Part shown: positions 15,024-24,542 of the stretch, in pieces | Layout of the letters: each line of letters starts with the position of its first letter | Numbering within the stretch: the first letter of the stretch is position 1 | Source of the DNA: Gemmatimonadota bacterium | GTDB lineage: Bacteria; Gemmatimonadota; Gemmatimonadetes; Gemmatimonadales; Gemmatimonadaceae | DNA: 53,565 nt | Direction of reading: 5' to 3' | Assembly (NCBI GenBank): GCA_031127225.1 | Contig: JARIEV010000006.1 | Span: 1-53,565, forward strand | Position numbers and translations under genes: made by a program | Notes under the pieces: model-generated | What the model was told of the DNA's origin: nothing | Seen by the model: only the letters and a program-made list of their open reading frames with translations | The model's database searches: none

Positions 15024-17471
15024 ATGGCGCTCTCCATCCCCGGCTCCCGCATGCTCTCGGCCCGCCTCTCCGCCCGTCCCCGATCGGTCGCGTCATCCAC
15101 CCCTCCACGGGTGCGGATCAGCCGGCTGTTGTTCCTGGTTGGCGCCGTCCAGTTGCTCGCCGGCGCCTGCTCGGGCGACAAGAACACGGGCCCCGGCCCG
15201 GTACCGGCAACCCTGAAGTCGCAGGCTGGTAATGAGCAAACCGGCGTGGTCGGCGCGTCGCTCACCCTCCCGTTGTCGGTGGTCGTCACCGACAAGGACG
15301 GCAAGACGGTGTCCGGCGCCCGGGTGGACTGGGACGTGAGCCCGGGCTCGGGCGCGGTAGCCCCCACGCGCTCCACCGCCGACGCGCGCGGCGTGGCCAC
15401 CACCGTGTGGACGCTCGGCACCACCGCCGGAACGGCGCGTGTCTCGGCGCAGGTGAACGGCGTCACCCCGGTGACCTTCACCGCCACGGTGCTCCCCGGA
15501 CCGGCGACCCTGCTGGTGGCCTCCCCCGACCTAGCGTACCTCAACGTCGGCGACACCCTGCGGGTCCGCGGATCGTTGCGCGATCAGTACGGCAACGCCA
15601 TTGCGGGCCAGTCCATCGCCTACAGCACCCCCGAAGCCACGCTGGTGTCCGTGACGGCATCAGGGCTGGTCACGGCCATCGCCCCGGGCACGGCCCGCGT
15701 GATCGCCGAAGCCTCCGGCCGCGCCGACACCGTGCCTGTCGTGGTGTCCCCCGCCGGCTCCAGCGTGTGCGGACCGGTGGTCGCGCGCGAACTCGCCTTG
15801 GGCGAGGTATACCTGCCCGGCCCCGGTGCCACGAACGTGACCGCGTGCCTCGCGGCCCCGGCCACCATCAACGGCGAGTACGCCCTCACGCTCGTCTCCA
15901 CGGCTACCTCCTTCGGCACGTCGTCGCCGATGGACCTGTTCGCCCTGGGCACCACCGGCCCCACCATTGCCGCACTGGTGGCCGGCGCCAACCCGTTCAA
16001 TCCCGATGCCCTCGTGTCCGCCCCGCCCGACGAGCTGAGCGCCACCACCGCGCCGGCGGCGCCGGTGCGCGCCGCCGAGCTCGCCCGTCGTGAGCTCGAG
16101 CGCCGTGAACTCGCACCGCTGGTAGAAACGGCGCGCAACTGGCACGCGGCACGGAACGCCGACACCGGCGCGGGGCTGCGGGCCGCGGCGCTGAGTGCGG
16201 CGGCCGAGGTGAAGGTGGGCGACGTGCTCAAGCTGAACGTGAACGCGAGCGCGGCCTGCTCCAGCGCCGATACGAAGTCGGGGCGTGTGGCCGCGGTGGG
16301 CGCGAAGTCGATCATCCTCAGCGACACCGACAACCCGACCGGGGGCTACTCCGACGCGGAGTATGCGGGGATCGCGGCCACGTTCGACACGCTCGTCTTC
16401 CCCATGGACACCACCGCATTCGGTGCCCCCACGAACATCAGCGGCTACGACAAAATCATCCTGTTCTACACGCGCGCCGTGAACGCCCTCACGCCCGCCG
16501 GGGCCGGCTACACCATCGGCGGCTTCTTCTTCGCGCGCGACCTGTACCCCAAGGTGGCGCGCAACGGGCTCGCGGCCTGCGCGGCGTCGAACGAAGCGGA
16601 GATGTTCTACCTGCTCACCCCCGATCCCAATGGGACGGTAAACACCAACAAGCGCACGAAGGACGCGGTGACGCTGCTCAACCTCACCACCATCGCGCAC
16701 GAGTTCCAGCATCTCATCAACGCGTCGCGCCGCCTGTACGTGAACGCCGGCGCGCGCCCCAACGAAGAAACGTGGCTGGACGAAGGGCTGTCACACGTGG
16801 CCGAGGAGCTGCTGTTCCTGCGCGTGGCGAACCTGACGACCCGGCAGAACATCGCGCTCACCGACATCAACGCCAACGCCACGCGCTCCGATCAGTTCCG
16901 CAATTACGCGTCCCAGAACTTCTCGCGCTTCTACAGCTTTCTGGTGGCGCCCGAAGTGAACTCGCCGTACGCCCCGAACGATTCACTCGCCACCCGCGGC
17001 GCCATCTGGAACTTCCTGCGCTACGCGGCTGGCCGGCAGGGCGCGAGCGGCGAAGCGCCGTTCCTGCGCGCGCTGGTCAACGCCACCAGCACGGGCGTGA
17101 CCAACTTGCAGAACGTCCTCTCGGGCGGGCAGTTCGCCGACTATCTGCGCGACTGGTCCGTGTCGCTCATCGCCGACGATTTTTCGCCCAGCACCACAGC
17201 GGCGCTGGCCAGCAGCTACATCATGCCGTCGTGGAATTTCCGCAGCATCTTCCCGGGGCTCCGCTTCTCCGGCGGGTCGGCGTTGGGGGTGTATCCCATT
17301 GCCACGCGATCGCTGCTGTCCGGATCGCCGCAGCGCGTGCTGCTGGCCGGGGGCACCAGTTCGTTCGTGCGCTTCGGCATCCCCGCCGGACGCCGTGCGA
17401 TCCTCACGCTCTCGTCCAACGGCGCGCCGCCGCCGGCCACCCTCCGGTACGCGCTCGTCCGGCTGCGGTAA
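15024..17471 (+). CDS. Ig-repeat lipoprotein with HExxH-type metallopeptidase domain (M30/hyicolysin-like)
   Basis: This is a protein of about 815 residues. The N-terminal helix LLFLVGAVQLLAGAC leads to a putative lipid-bearing Cys. Residues 60-165 form an invasin-type Ig repeat (VVVTDKDGKTVSGARVDWDV, VWTLGTTAGTARVSAQVNGV). A second Big_2-like domain follows (LNVGDTLRVRGSLRDQYGN, ASGLVTAIAPGTARVIAEA). The C-terminal half is a peptidase: AHEFQHLIN with the HEFQH zinc motif at His559, then ETWLDEGLSHVAEE with Glu587 as third ligand, as in hyicolysin-like peptidases. The protein is probably on the outer surface and proteolytic. The start could also be 15051 or 14982. It converges with the glutamine cyclotransferase gene 13 bp away. 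Confidence 0.78.
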   Translation: MALSIPGSRMLSARLSARPRSVASSTPPRVRISRLLFLVGAVQLLAGACSGDKNTGPGPVPATLKSQAGNEQTGVVGASLTLPLSVVVTDKDGKTVSGARVDWDVSPGSGAVAPTRSTADARGVATTVWTLGTTAGTARVSAQVNGVTPVTFTATVLPGPATLLVASPDLAYLNVGDTLRVRGSLRDQYGNAIAGQSIAYSTPEATLVSVTASGLVTAIAPGTARVIAEASGRADTVPVVVSPAGSSVCGPVVARELALGEVYLPGPGATNVTACLAAPATINGEYALTLVSTATSFGTSSPMDLFALGTTGPTIAALVAGANPFNPDALVSAPPDELSATTAPAAPVRAAELARRELERRELAPLVETARNWHAARNADTGAGLRAAALSAAAEVKVGDVLKLNVNASAACSSADTKSGRVAAVGAKSIILSDTDNPTGGYSDAEYAGIAATFDTLVFPMDTTAFGAPTNISGYDKIILFYTRAVNALTPAGAGYTIGGFFFARDLYPKVARNGLAACAASNEAEMFYLLTPDPNGTVNTNKRTKDAVTLLNLTTIAHEFQHLINASRRLYVNAGARPNEETWLDEGLSHVAEELLFLRVANLTTRQNIALTDINANATRSDQFRNYASQNFSRFYSFLVAPEVNSPYAPNDSLATRGAIWNFLRYAAGRQGASGEAPFLRALVNATSTGVTNLQNVLSGGQFADYLRDWSVSLIADDFSPSTTAALASSYIMPSWNFRSIFPGLRFSGGSALGVYPIATRSLLSGSPQRVLLAGGTSSFVRFGIPAGRRAILTLSSNGAPPPATLRYALVRLR

Positions 17472-17484
17472 GGCCGGCGGCCGC

Positions 17485-18330
17485 TTACGAGCGCTGCTTC
17501 AGCGTGATCTCGTACAGGCGCGACCAGAGCTTGCCCGTCACGAAGAGGCGATCGCGCGCGGCATCGTAGGCGATGCCGTTCATCACGTCCTCGCTCCCGG
17601 TCTTGTCCATCGCCGGGAGAATGCCGGCGAGGTCGATCCAGCCGGTCACGTGACCAGTGGCCGGGTCGATGCGTGCGATCTGCTCGCTCTGCCATACGTT
17701 GGCCCAGATCTCTCCCTTCACCCACTCCAGCTCGTTGAGCTGCGACACGGGCGTGCCGTGATCGGTCACGGTGATGGACTTCTGCACGGCGAACGTGGCG
17801 GGGTCACGCCACACGATCGTCGGCGTGCCGTTGCTCATCACGATCGCGGACCCGTCGGTGGTGAGGCCCCAGCCTTCACCTTCGTAGCTGAACTCCCCGG
17901 TGCGCTTGAACGACGCGCGGTCATACACGAAGGCCTTGCCGCTCGTCCAGGTGATCTGGAACAGCTGATCGCCCAGCAGCACGATCCCTTCGCCGAAATG
18001 CGGCGGCGCGAGATCCTGCTGCCGGATGACGCGACCGGTGGTGAGCTCCACCTCGCGGATGTTCGACTGCCCCACCTGTCCGGTGCTTTCGAACAGCGTG
18101 CCCTCACGCCACACGAGCCCCTGCGTGAACGCCTTCGGATCGTGCGGATAGCTCTGCACCACCTCGTAGGTGTACGTGGGCGTGCGTGCCACTACGGCGG
18201 CCGTGCTATCGCCACTGGCGGCGTTCGCCGCACCACGATCGCCGCCACAGGCACCGAACGCGCCGGCAGTGGAGACGAACGCCACCGTGCCGAACAGGAT
18301 CACGGCCGCCGCCGTGCGTGAGCGTCGCAT
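17485..18330 (-). CDS. Glutaminyl-peptide cyclotransferase lipoprotein (beta-propeller glutamine cyclotransferase)
   Basis: This is a 281-residue protein that converts N-terminal Gln to pyroglutamate on secreted proteins. A signal region ends in GAFGAC, a lipobox-like site. The beta-propeller family text is clear: YEVVQSYPHDPKAFTQGLVW, LFESTGQVGQSNIREVEL, FGEGIVLLGDQLFQITW, QLNELEWVKGEIWANVWQ, and DVMNGIAYDAARDRLFVTGK at the end. The start is set at ATG 18330; 18348 is six codons longer. It is the last gene of the holA-SPOR-mutS-mug run, separated from mug by 78 bp. Confidence 0.9.
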   Translation of the reverse strand: MRRSRTAAAVILFGTVAFVSTAGAFGACGGDRGAANAASGDSTAAVVARTPTYTYEVVQSYPHDPKAFTQGLVWREGTLFESTGQVGQSNIREVELTTGRVIRQQDLAPPHFGEGIVLLGDQLFQITWTSGKAFVYDRASFKRTGEFSYEGEGWGLTTDGSAIVMSNGTPTIVWRDPATFAVQKSITVTDHGTPVSQLNELEWVKGEIWANVWQSEQIARIDPATGHVTGWIDLAGILPAMDKTGSEDVMNGIAYDAARDRLFVTGKLWSRLYEITLKQRS

Positions 18331-18408
18331 GCTGGAGAGAATCGCCATCGGTCAGGTCACCGCGGAAAGAAAACGGAGTGGAACGGACGGCGCCCACCAC
18401 CGCCCGCG

Positions 18409-18975
18409 CTAAGCATCTATCCAGTCACGCAGTTCGCGCAACAGCACCACAAGATCGGCCAACTGGTGATTCGCGTTCAAGCCGCTGGGACTCGGCAGCA
18501 CCCACAACGCGGAGTGAGCGAGCCGCTCCGCTTGCAGCCCCAGCGGGGCTTTCGGGCGCGCAAACGCGGCGCGATACGCGCCAATGCCCAGAAACGCGAC
18601 CACGCGCGGGCGGTGCGCCTCCACCAGCCGCTGCAACCGCTGCCCTCCCGCCACGTACTCCTCGGGGCGCAACTCCGCCGCCGTGGCCGTGGTGCGCTCC
18701 ACCATGTTCGTGATACCGATCCCCAGTGGCAACAGCGCCTGCTCCTCCCACGGCGCCAGCAAGCGGGGGGTCAACCCCGCCCCGTGCAACGCCGGCCAGA
18801 AGCGATTGCCGGGACGTCCGAAGTGGTGCCCAATGGCGGCGGTGTACAGCCCGGGATTGATCCCACAGAAGAGCACGCGCAGCCCCGGCGCGATCAGATC
18901 CGGCACCACCAGATCCACCGCGGCCGCCAGCTCGGCTTTCGTCGGTTTCTTCGGTGCCGCAGTCACGAGCCGCAC
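18409..18975 (-). CDS. mug: G/U mismatch-specific uracil-DNA glycosylase
   Basis: This is a 188-residue base-excision repair enzyme of the MUG/TDG branch of the uracil-DNA glycosylase superfamily. The active-site motif GINPG (in LRVLFCGINPGLYTAAIGHH) and the wedge motif LPSPSGLNAN are both present, along with FGRPGNRFWPALHGAGL and VVAFLGIGAYRAAF. It removes uracil or ethenocytosine mispaired with G. The Asn in GINPG is intact, as needed for water activation. It follows mutS by 16 bp, so two repair genes sit in one transcript. The length is normal. Confidence 0.93.
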   Translation of the reverse strand: MRLVTAAPKKPTKAELAAAVDLVVPDLIAPGLRVLFCGINPGLYTAAIGHHFGRPGNRFWPALHGAGLTPRLLAPWEEQALLPLGIGITNMVERTTATAAELRPEEYVAGGQRLQRLVEAHRPRVVAFLGIGAYRAAFARPKAPLGLQAERLAHSALWVLPSPSGLNANHQLADLVVLLRELRDWIDA

Positions 18976-18991
18976 GGTCTCACGCGCACCG

Positions 18992-21706
18992 TCACTCCTG
19001 CAGCGACTGCTTGAGGAACGCCAGCGCGGTCAGCGCCTGCAACGGCGTCATCGCATCAGGATCGAGCGCCCCCACGGCGTCGGCCAGCCGCGTCAACGCC
19101 GGATCGGGAGCGGCCGGCGGTGCCTCACCGAAAAACCCGAGCTGCGGCGTGGGCGGGCCCGGCTGTTTCATGCGCGGTCCCTTGCGGGTGCTGCGCGGTG
19201 CCGAGAGACCGTCAGCGGTAAGGCGTGCCGCCATCTGCTCCCCTTCCCCCTCGAGCAGCGCCAACACCTCTTTCGCGCGCGTGATCACGGCGGCTGGCAA
19301 CCCCGCCAGACGCCCCACCTCGATACCGTACGAGCGGTCGGCACCGCCGGGAATGAGCCGGTGCAGGAACAGCACCTGATCGCCCACCTCGCGCACCGCC
19401 ACCGTGAAGTTCCGCACGCCGCGCAGTTCGCTCGCCAACTGTGTCAGCTCATGGTAGTGCGTGGCGAACACCGTCTTGCAGCCGATCGCATCGTGCAGAT
19501 GCTCGCTCACGCTCCACGCAATCGACACGCCGTCGTACGTGCTGGTGCCGCGGCCGATCTCGTCCAGCAGCACCAGCGACCGCCGCGTCGCCGTGTGCAG
19601 AATCGCGCTGGTCTCGCTCATTTCCACCATGAAGGTGGACTGGCCGCGCACGAGGTTGTCGCTCGCCCCCACGCGGGTGAACAGGCGATCCACCACCGGC
19701 AGCTGCGCGCGGCGCGCGGGCACGTACGAACCCACCTGCGCCATCAATTGAATGAGCCCGATCTGCCGCAGGATCGTGCTCTTGCCAGCCATGTTCGGGC
19801 CGGTCAGCACGATCAGCTGGCCATCCGCATTGAGCACGAGATCGTTCGGGATGAACTTCTCGCGCGGCATCATCCGCTCCACCACGGGATGCCGCCCGGC
19901 CGTGATCTCGAGATCGAAGCCGTCGTGCAGCTCCGGGCGCACATACTGCTCCCGTTCGGCCACCTCGGCGAACGCCGTCAGCACATCAATCGTGGCCACG
20001 CGGCGCGCCACCTGCTGCCAGCGCTGAATCGCCGCCCCGGCGTCACGCCGCAACGCCTCGAACAGCTCCCGCTCGTGCGTTTCGATGCGGTCGGCGGCGC
20101 TCAGCACCTTCTCCTCGTATTCCTTGAGCGCCGGCGTGACGTACCGCTCGGCACCGGTCAGCGTCTGCCGGCGCTGATAGTCATCGGGCACGAGGTGACG
20201 GTTCGCGTTCGAGATCTCGAGGAAATATCCGAACACGCGATTGTAGCCCACCTTGAGCGACGTGATGCCGGTGCGCGCACGCTCCTCAGCCTGAATCGTC
20301 GCGATCGCATCTTTGCCGCCGTCGCGGAGCGCACGCAGCGCATCGAGTTCGGCATCACGCCCCAGCGCGATGGTGTCCTCCTCGCCGATCATCAGCGGGG
20401 GACGCTCCACCAGCATCGTCGTGAGCCGCGCCGCGCAATCGCGACCGTCATCCCAATCGTCCAACAGCGTGGCGAGCTGTCCGCCGCTCGCATGCCCCTG
20501 CGTCGCGTGCCCCAGCACCGCACGCACGGCGTCGGCCACCTGCGGCAAGCGCGCCAGCGAATCGCCCAGGGCGCGCAACTCGCGCGGGGTGGCACGACCC
20601 GCGGCCGCCTTGCTCGCCAGTCGCTCCACATCACGCACGCCGTCGAGCGCATCGCGCACCCCGGCGCGCCCCACCGGGTCGCGCACCAGCACAGTCACGG
20701 CGTCGAGCCGTAACTCGATCGCCGCGCGCTCGAGCAACGGGGCCAACAGCCACTGCCGCAGCAGACGCTGCCCCATCGGCGTGGCCGTCCGGTCCATCAC
20801 CGAGAGCAGGGTACCGGCCAACTCGCCGCCACGCAGCGATTCCACCAGCTCCAGATTGCGGCGCGTCATCTCATCCAACGGCATCACGCCGCCAGGACGC
20901 TCCACCACAGGGCGCGCCAGATGCGGCAAGCCGCCGGGCTGCAGCTCCCGCAGATACCGCAACAGCGCCCCGGCTGCGCCCACGGCCGCCACATCATCAC
21001 TACCCAGGCCGAAGCCTTCCAGCGACTGCACGTCGAACTGACGCGCGAGTTCATCGGCCGCCAGCTGGGCGTCGAACTCCCACCCTTCGCGCTCGGTCAT
21101 GAGCACGTTGTCCACCGCCGTCATCGCCGCCGCCAGCTCGGGGTGCGAGGCGCCACGCACCAGCAGCAGCTCGCGCGGCGCAAGGCGGGCCAGCACCGCC
21201 GGCGCGTCCATCGGCGTCACGAGAAAGAGACGCCATTCACCGGTAGAGAGATCGGCGGCCGCCATCCCGATCTGGTCGCGTGCTCCGTCGCGCGCAGCAT
21301 CACGACCGGTCGCGATGGCGCACACGTAGTTGGCGCGCGCCCCATCCAGCAGATCGTCGGCGAACACGGCACCCGGCGTGATCGTCTCCACGACTTCACG
21401 CTTCACCAGCCCCTTGGCGAACTTCGGGTCTTCCACCTGCTCGCAGATCGCCACGCGGAAGCCCTGCCCTACCAGACGGCGCAGATATTCCGCCGCCGCC
21501 TTCACGGGGATACCTGCCAGCGGCACCTCCGCCGCGCCCCCGTTGTTGCGCGACGTGAGCGTCAGGCCGATCGCCCGCGACGCCGTCTCGGCGTCGTCGT
21601 AGAACATTTCGTAAAAGTCGCCCATCCGGAAAAACAGAATCGCGTCCTGATGGCGCGACTTGATCTCCCGGTACTGCTGCATCAACGGCGTGGCGGCACC
21701 GCTCAC
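18992..21706 (-). CDS. mutS: DNA mismatch repair protein MutS
   Basis: This 904-residue protein recognises mismatches. The N-terminal domain has TPLMQQYREIKSRH and FFRMGDFYEMFYDDA with the mismatch-wedging Phe and Glu. The connector, lever and clamp follow (ITSLKVGYNRVFGYFLEI). The ATPase has GPNMAGKST with P-loop Lys642, then DEIGRGTSTYDG and the HYHELTQL switch. Residues after 850 carry a short C-terminal tail ending in MTPLQALTALAFLKQSL, typical of full-length MutS. The start is GTG 21706, which overlaps the SPOR-gene stop as GTGA; the ATG at 21682 is an alternative. The much longer open frame upstream is non-coding shadow. MutL is not in the window. Confidence 0.97.
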   Translation of the reverse strand: MSGAATPLMQQYREIKSRHQDAILFFRMGDFYEMFYDDAETASRAIGLTLTSRNNGGAAEVPLAGIPVKAAAEYLRRLVGQGFRVAICEQVEDPKFAKGLVKREVVETITPGAVFADDLLDGARANYVCAIATGRDAARDGARDQIGMAAADLSTGEWRLFLVTPMDAPAVLARLAPRELLLVRGASHPELAAAMTAVDNVLMTEREGWEFDAQLAADELARQFDVQSLEGFGLGSDDVAAVGAAGALLRYLRELQPGGLPHLARPVVERPGGVMPLDEMTRRNLELVESLRGGELAGTLLSVMDRTATPMGQRLLRQWLLAPLLERAAIELRLDAVTVLVRDPVGRAGVRDALDGVRDVERLASKAAAGRATPRELRALGDSLARLPQVADAVRAVLGHATQGHASGGQLATLLDDWDDGRDCAARLTTMLVERPPLMIGEEDTIALGRDAELDALRALRDGGKDAIATIQAEERARTGITSLKVGYNRVFGYFLEISNANRHLVPDDYQRRQTLTGAERYVTPALKEYEEKVLSAADRIETHERELFEALRRDAGAAIQRWQQVARRVATIDVLTAFAEVAEREQYVRPELHDGFDLEITAGRHPVVERMMPREKFIPNDLVLNADGQLIVLTGPNMAGKSTILRQIGLIQLMAQVGSYVPARRAQLPVVDRLFTRVGASDNLVRGQSTFMVEMSETSAILHTATRRSLVLLDEIGRGTSTYDGVSIAWSVSEHLHDAIGCKTVFATHYHELTQLASELRGVRNFTVAVREVGDQVLFLHRLIPGGADRSYGIEVGRLAGLPAAVITRAKEVLALLEGEGEQMAARLTADGLSAPRSTRKGPRMKQPGPPTPQLGFFGEAPPAAPDPALTRLADAVGALDPDAMTPLQALTALAFLKQSLQE

Positions 21707-22587
21707 CGGGCGCGCTCCGCGACGAAACCGGCGTGCCCGCGCTTTTTCAACGCCGCCAGCGCCGTGTTCGCGGCCGACCGCGTGGCGTAGTAACCGGTGC
21801 GCACCCGGAACGGTTTCTCGGTGCCGTCGATACGCGCGTCGATCGATTGCGCGACGAAGCGACGCATCGCCTCCTCCGCTTCCGCCCGCGTGTCGTACGC
21901 GGCCAGTTGTACCGAGTACCGTCCCGCGGCGCGATCGGCGGCGGCCGGGGCAGGTAACGGTGACGGCGATGGCGATGGCGTCGCCAGCATCGCCGACGTG
22001 CACCGGCGCTGCAATTCCGTTGACTGCAGGCGCATTTCACCGTCGGGGATCTCCACCCCGCGCAACGAATCCAGCGCGCGACAGCCATTGGCCGTGTTAC
22101 GCTCGTCGAAGTAACTGCGCGTCAACCACAGCAATCCCTTCGTGCGATAGCTGCCGCTCGGAAAGTCGCGCAGCAGCCGCGCGAAATACACCCGCGCCTC
22201 GGCCGGATGCCCGCGCAGCATGTCGAGTTCACCCAGACGGATCAGCGCATCGGGGGCGCGCGGCGACAGCGGGACCTCGATCACCAGCCGTTTCCAGTCG
22301 CGCTCCGCTTCGTTCACGCGCTCCGCCATCACGGCCCGCCAGAACAGCGCCTCCGCCTGCTCCATCGTGCCACGGGGCAAGACGCCGAGCAGTGAATCGA
22401 GCAACGCGCGTGCGTCAGTCCCCTCCCCGGCATCGAGCAGCGCACGCGCGCGCGTCGTCGCGCGCTCCACGGCGGGTGCCACCGCAGGTGCCACCGCAGG
22501 TGCCACCTGGGCGTGTACCGGTACGGTCCCGCCCACGGACAGCAGCGCGAGCATCGGCACCCATCGCCACGCGGACGATCGGGTCAC
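21703..22587 (-). CDS. SPOR-domain protein with TPR-like region, secreted
   Basis: This is a 294-residue protein. The signal peptide (VPMLALLSVGGTVPVHA) is followed by three 12-bp tandem repeats that encode APAV units. Residues 45-165 are helical TPR-like (DALIRLGELDMLRGHPAEAR). The C-terminal 75 residues form a SPOR domain (GRYSVQLAAYDTRAEAEEAM, FRVRTGYYATRSAANTAL), which binds denuded glycan at division sites in studied cases. The start is GTG overlapping the holA stop (GTGA), and its own stop overlaps mutS the same way. Translation of the three genes is therefore coupled although their functions differ. Likely envelope role during division. Confidence 0.85.
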   Translation of the reverse strand: MTRSSAWRWVPMLALLSVGGTVPVHAQVAPAVAPAVAPAVERATTRARALLDAGEGTDARALLDSLLGVLPRGTMEQAEALFWRAVMAERVNEAERDWKRLVIEVPLSPRAPDALIRLGELDMLRGHPAEARVYFARLLRDFPSGSYRTKGLLWLTRSYFDERNTANGCRALDSLRGVEIPDGEMRLQSTELQRRCTSAMLATPSPSPSPLPAPAAADRAAGRYSVQLAAYDTRAEAEEAMRRFVAQSIDARIDGTEKPFRVRTGYYATRSAANTALAALKKRGHAGFVAERAR

Positions 22588-23720
22588 GCCGCCTTCCGGC
22601 GTCGCATCGCACAGAGGCCCAGCACCAGCGACATCAGGATCTGTTCGTCATTTGACACGGTCGATTCCTTGAGGGCGATATCCGCTTCCAACAGGAGCGC
22701 AAGCGACTGTTCGCACGCCGATGCACTCCACTGGTCCGTCACTTTCGTCCAGGCTGACGCCGCTTCACCCCACGGCCGCCCCGGATAGCCACCGGTCTCC
22801 TTCAGGAACGCGAAGTATTCCTGCGGCAGCCGGTTGGTGGGCACACCGCCGTCACGACGCGCCCGACCGAAGGCCAACGCAAAAGCCTGCGTGCTCAACA
22901 TCATCACCACCTGCACGGCGGAGACTTTGGGCTGGCTGAGCACGTGGCCGACCAACGCCACGGCCGCGGCGGCGTCCTGCCGCGCCACGGCGTCGAGCAG
23001 GTCGGTCGCCGTCTCGCCACGTCGGATACCGACGACCGCCGACACCGTATCCACGTCGATGCAGACACGCACCGGTACCCCATCGGCTGGCATCGGGACG
23101 CTGTCGGGCCCGGCGTGCACACCCAGCGCATAGCTGGCACACTTGTCAAGTTCGGACGCCAGCTGGTGGAGATCGTTACCCACCGCCTGCTGCAACAGCT
23201 GCGACGCGTCATCGGCGATGTCGGTGTGCAGCACCGTCGTCGCGTGGTGGGTGATCCAGCGACGCACGCGTTCCGGCGTGAGCGGCGCGAATTCCAGCGC
23301 GAGCGACGCGCCGGCAAGCCCGGCATCCACTTTCGTCCCGGCCGGACTCACCAGCAGCAGCAGCGTGTCGGCCGCCGGTCGCGCGAGATACCGGTCTAAC
23401 TGCTGGCGCGCCGCTTTCTTGAGCGTCGTGACATCGCGGAGTACCACCGCACGACGCTCCGCCAGCATCGGCGGCGTAGACAGGAGGCTGCTCACTGTCT
23501 CCGCGTCGAGCTCGTTGGCGCGGCGCACTTCAAGGTTGAAGTCGCGCGTGCCGGCGTCGATGGCGGCGTCGAGCAGTTCGCGCACCGCGCCATCCTTGAG
23601 GTAATCGTCGTCGCCGTGCAGGTAGTACACCGGCGCGAACGAATGCGATTGGACGGCCGCCTGCACCACGCGCAGCGGTGACGCTTCCTTGGCGGTGGGG
23701 GCGGGGGCGCGGGGAGGCAT
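22584..23720 (-). CDS. holA: DNA polymerase III subunit delta
   Basis: This is a 378-residue clamp-loader delta subunit, which opens the DnaN sliding clamp. It starts with FAPVYYLHGDDDYLKDGAVR, the family N-terminal pattern, then FNLEVRRANELDAETVSSLL, ERRAVVLRDVTTLKK and LTPERVRRWITHHATT. The C-terminal helical collar domain includes LQQAVGNDLHQLASELDK and QILMSLVLGLC. The ATG at 23720 was chosen because the reading frame upstream gives Ala/Arg/His-rich non-protein text. A gap of 41 bp separates it from the anti-sigma gene. It overlaps the SPOR-domain gene at its stop. Confidence 0.92.
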   Translation of the reverse strand: MPPRAPAPTAKEASPLRVVQAAVQSHSFAPVYYLHGDDDYLKDGAVRELLDAAIDAGTRDFNLEVRRANELDAETVSSLLSTPPMLAERRAVVLRDVTTLKKAARQQLDRYLARPAADTLLLLVSPAGTKVDAGLAGASLALEFAPLTPERVRRWITHHATTVLHTDIADDASQLLQQAVGNDLHQLASELDKCASYALGVHAGPDSVPMPADGVPVRVCIDVDTVSAVVGIRRGETATDLLDAVARQDAAAAVALVGHVLSQPKVSAVQVVMMLSTQAFALAFGRARRDGGVPTNRLPQEYFAFLKETGGYPGRPWGEAASAWTKVTDQWSASACEQSLALLLEADIALKESTVSNDEQILMSLVLGLCAMRRRKAA

Positions 23721-23761
23721 CCCGCAAAGATAAGGGAGCGGGACTCCCCTCGGCGGCTCCG

Positions 23762-24373
23762 CTAGCGGGCCGCGGAGAAGGCCGTGAGGGTGAAGTCGGT
23801 GGGCATGTAGTGCGCGGGGGCGTCCTCGATCAGCAGCGCGGCCGGCCACACGGGATTTCCGGTTGCCATCGCCTGCATCAGCTCCGGCGTGATGTACGGC
23901 GCCGGTGTGGGCATGGCAGGCTGGGAGGCGATCACCGGCTGGATCGACAGCGGCGACGCCGGTGGGGCACCCCACCCCTGCCACGCGTACGCCCCGAGCA
24001 TGGCACCCGCGGCGGCGGCGACCAGCAGGCGCGACGTGATTCGGCGCCCATCCGGCGCGGGGAACGGCCGCATGGGATCGGTTCCCCAGCGGCGGCTGAG
24101 CGGAGTCCCCGCATCGCGCGCCGTGCGCGACTCGTCACGGCACTCGGCCAGACGCGCCCGCAGGCGGGCCTGAAACTCGACACTGGGTGTGACCGTGGGC
24201 AGACTGCGCGCCACCATCAACGATCGGCGCACCAACGTGTCGTGGGCCGCACAACCGTCGCACACCATCACGTGATGTTGTGCCCTCGTCATGTCGTCAC
24301 CTGGCATCGTATCGTCCAGATAGGCCAGGTGCTGTCGGCGGAAGCTCTTGCAGTCCATCGGTGCGCGGTTCAT
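23762..24373 (-). CDS. Zinc-finger anti-sigma factor, membrane anchored
   Basis: This is a 203-residue protein. The cytosolic N-terminus has MDCKSFRRQHLAYLDDTMPG followed by HHVMVCDGC, an Hx3CxxC motif of the zinc anti-sigma (ZAS/zf-HC2) type. One membrane helix (LLVAAAAGAMLGAYAWQGW, near residues 118-136) leads to a periplasmic Pro-rich domain ending in MPTDFTLTAFSAAR. It should bind and hold the ECF sigma factor encoded just upstream until an envelope or redox signal frees it. Starts at 24391 and 24358 are also possible. A hairpin in the gap may lower its expression relative to the sigma factor. Confidence 0.82.
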   Translation of the reverse strand: MNRAPMDCKSFRRQHLAYLDDTMPGDDMTRAQHHVMVCDGCAAHDTLVRRSLMVARSLPTVTPSVEFQARLRARLAECRDESRTARDAGTPLSRRWGTDPMRPFPAPDGRRITSRLLVAAAAGAMLGAYAWQGWGAPPASPLSIQPVIASQPAMPTPAPYITPELMQAMATGNPVWPAALLIEDAPAHYMPTDFTLTAFSAAR

Positions 24374-24504
24374 CGGTGTCAGGGACAGCATACACGCTCG
24401 TCAATCGGCGATTCGGGGACAGCCGCAGCCGCCGGCTTGACGATCGCATGGCACGATACCCGTGGCGGCGAGAGCGGTTCCGCCGTGCCGCCCCAATGGA
24501 AACG

Positions 24505-24542
24505 CATCACCCCCGCCACGGCAATACCGGACGGGGGCGATG
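24505..24542 (-). terminator. Hairpin between sigma and anti-sigma genes (possible attenuator)
   Basis: Arms 24505-24515 and 24532-24542 pair over 11 bases with one mismatch around a 16-nt loop. There is no real T-run behind it in the leftward direction (CGTTTCC), so it may be only a partial terminator or an RNA-stabilising stem. Confidence 0.4.

Noticed and set aside
14792-15556. 255-codon N-terminal extension of cystathionine beta-synthase
   Set aside because: It lies opposite the start of the Ig-domain lipoprotein and lacks family similarity. The ATG at 14791 fits the known N-terminus.
18584-20713. Long rightward ORF of 709 codons
   Set aside because: It is antisense to mug and mutS, both of which have full family motifs. 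The ORF has none.
21707-22003. 99-codon N-terminal extension of MutS
   Set aside because: It overlaps the SPOR-domain coding sequence, and its text is Arg/Gly-rich and unlike MutS. The GTGA junction gives a natural start.
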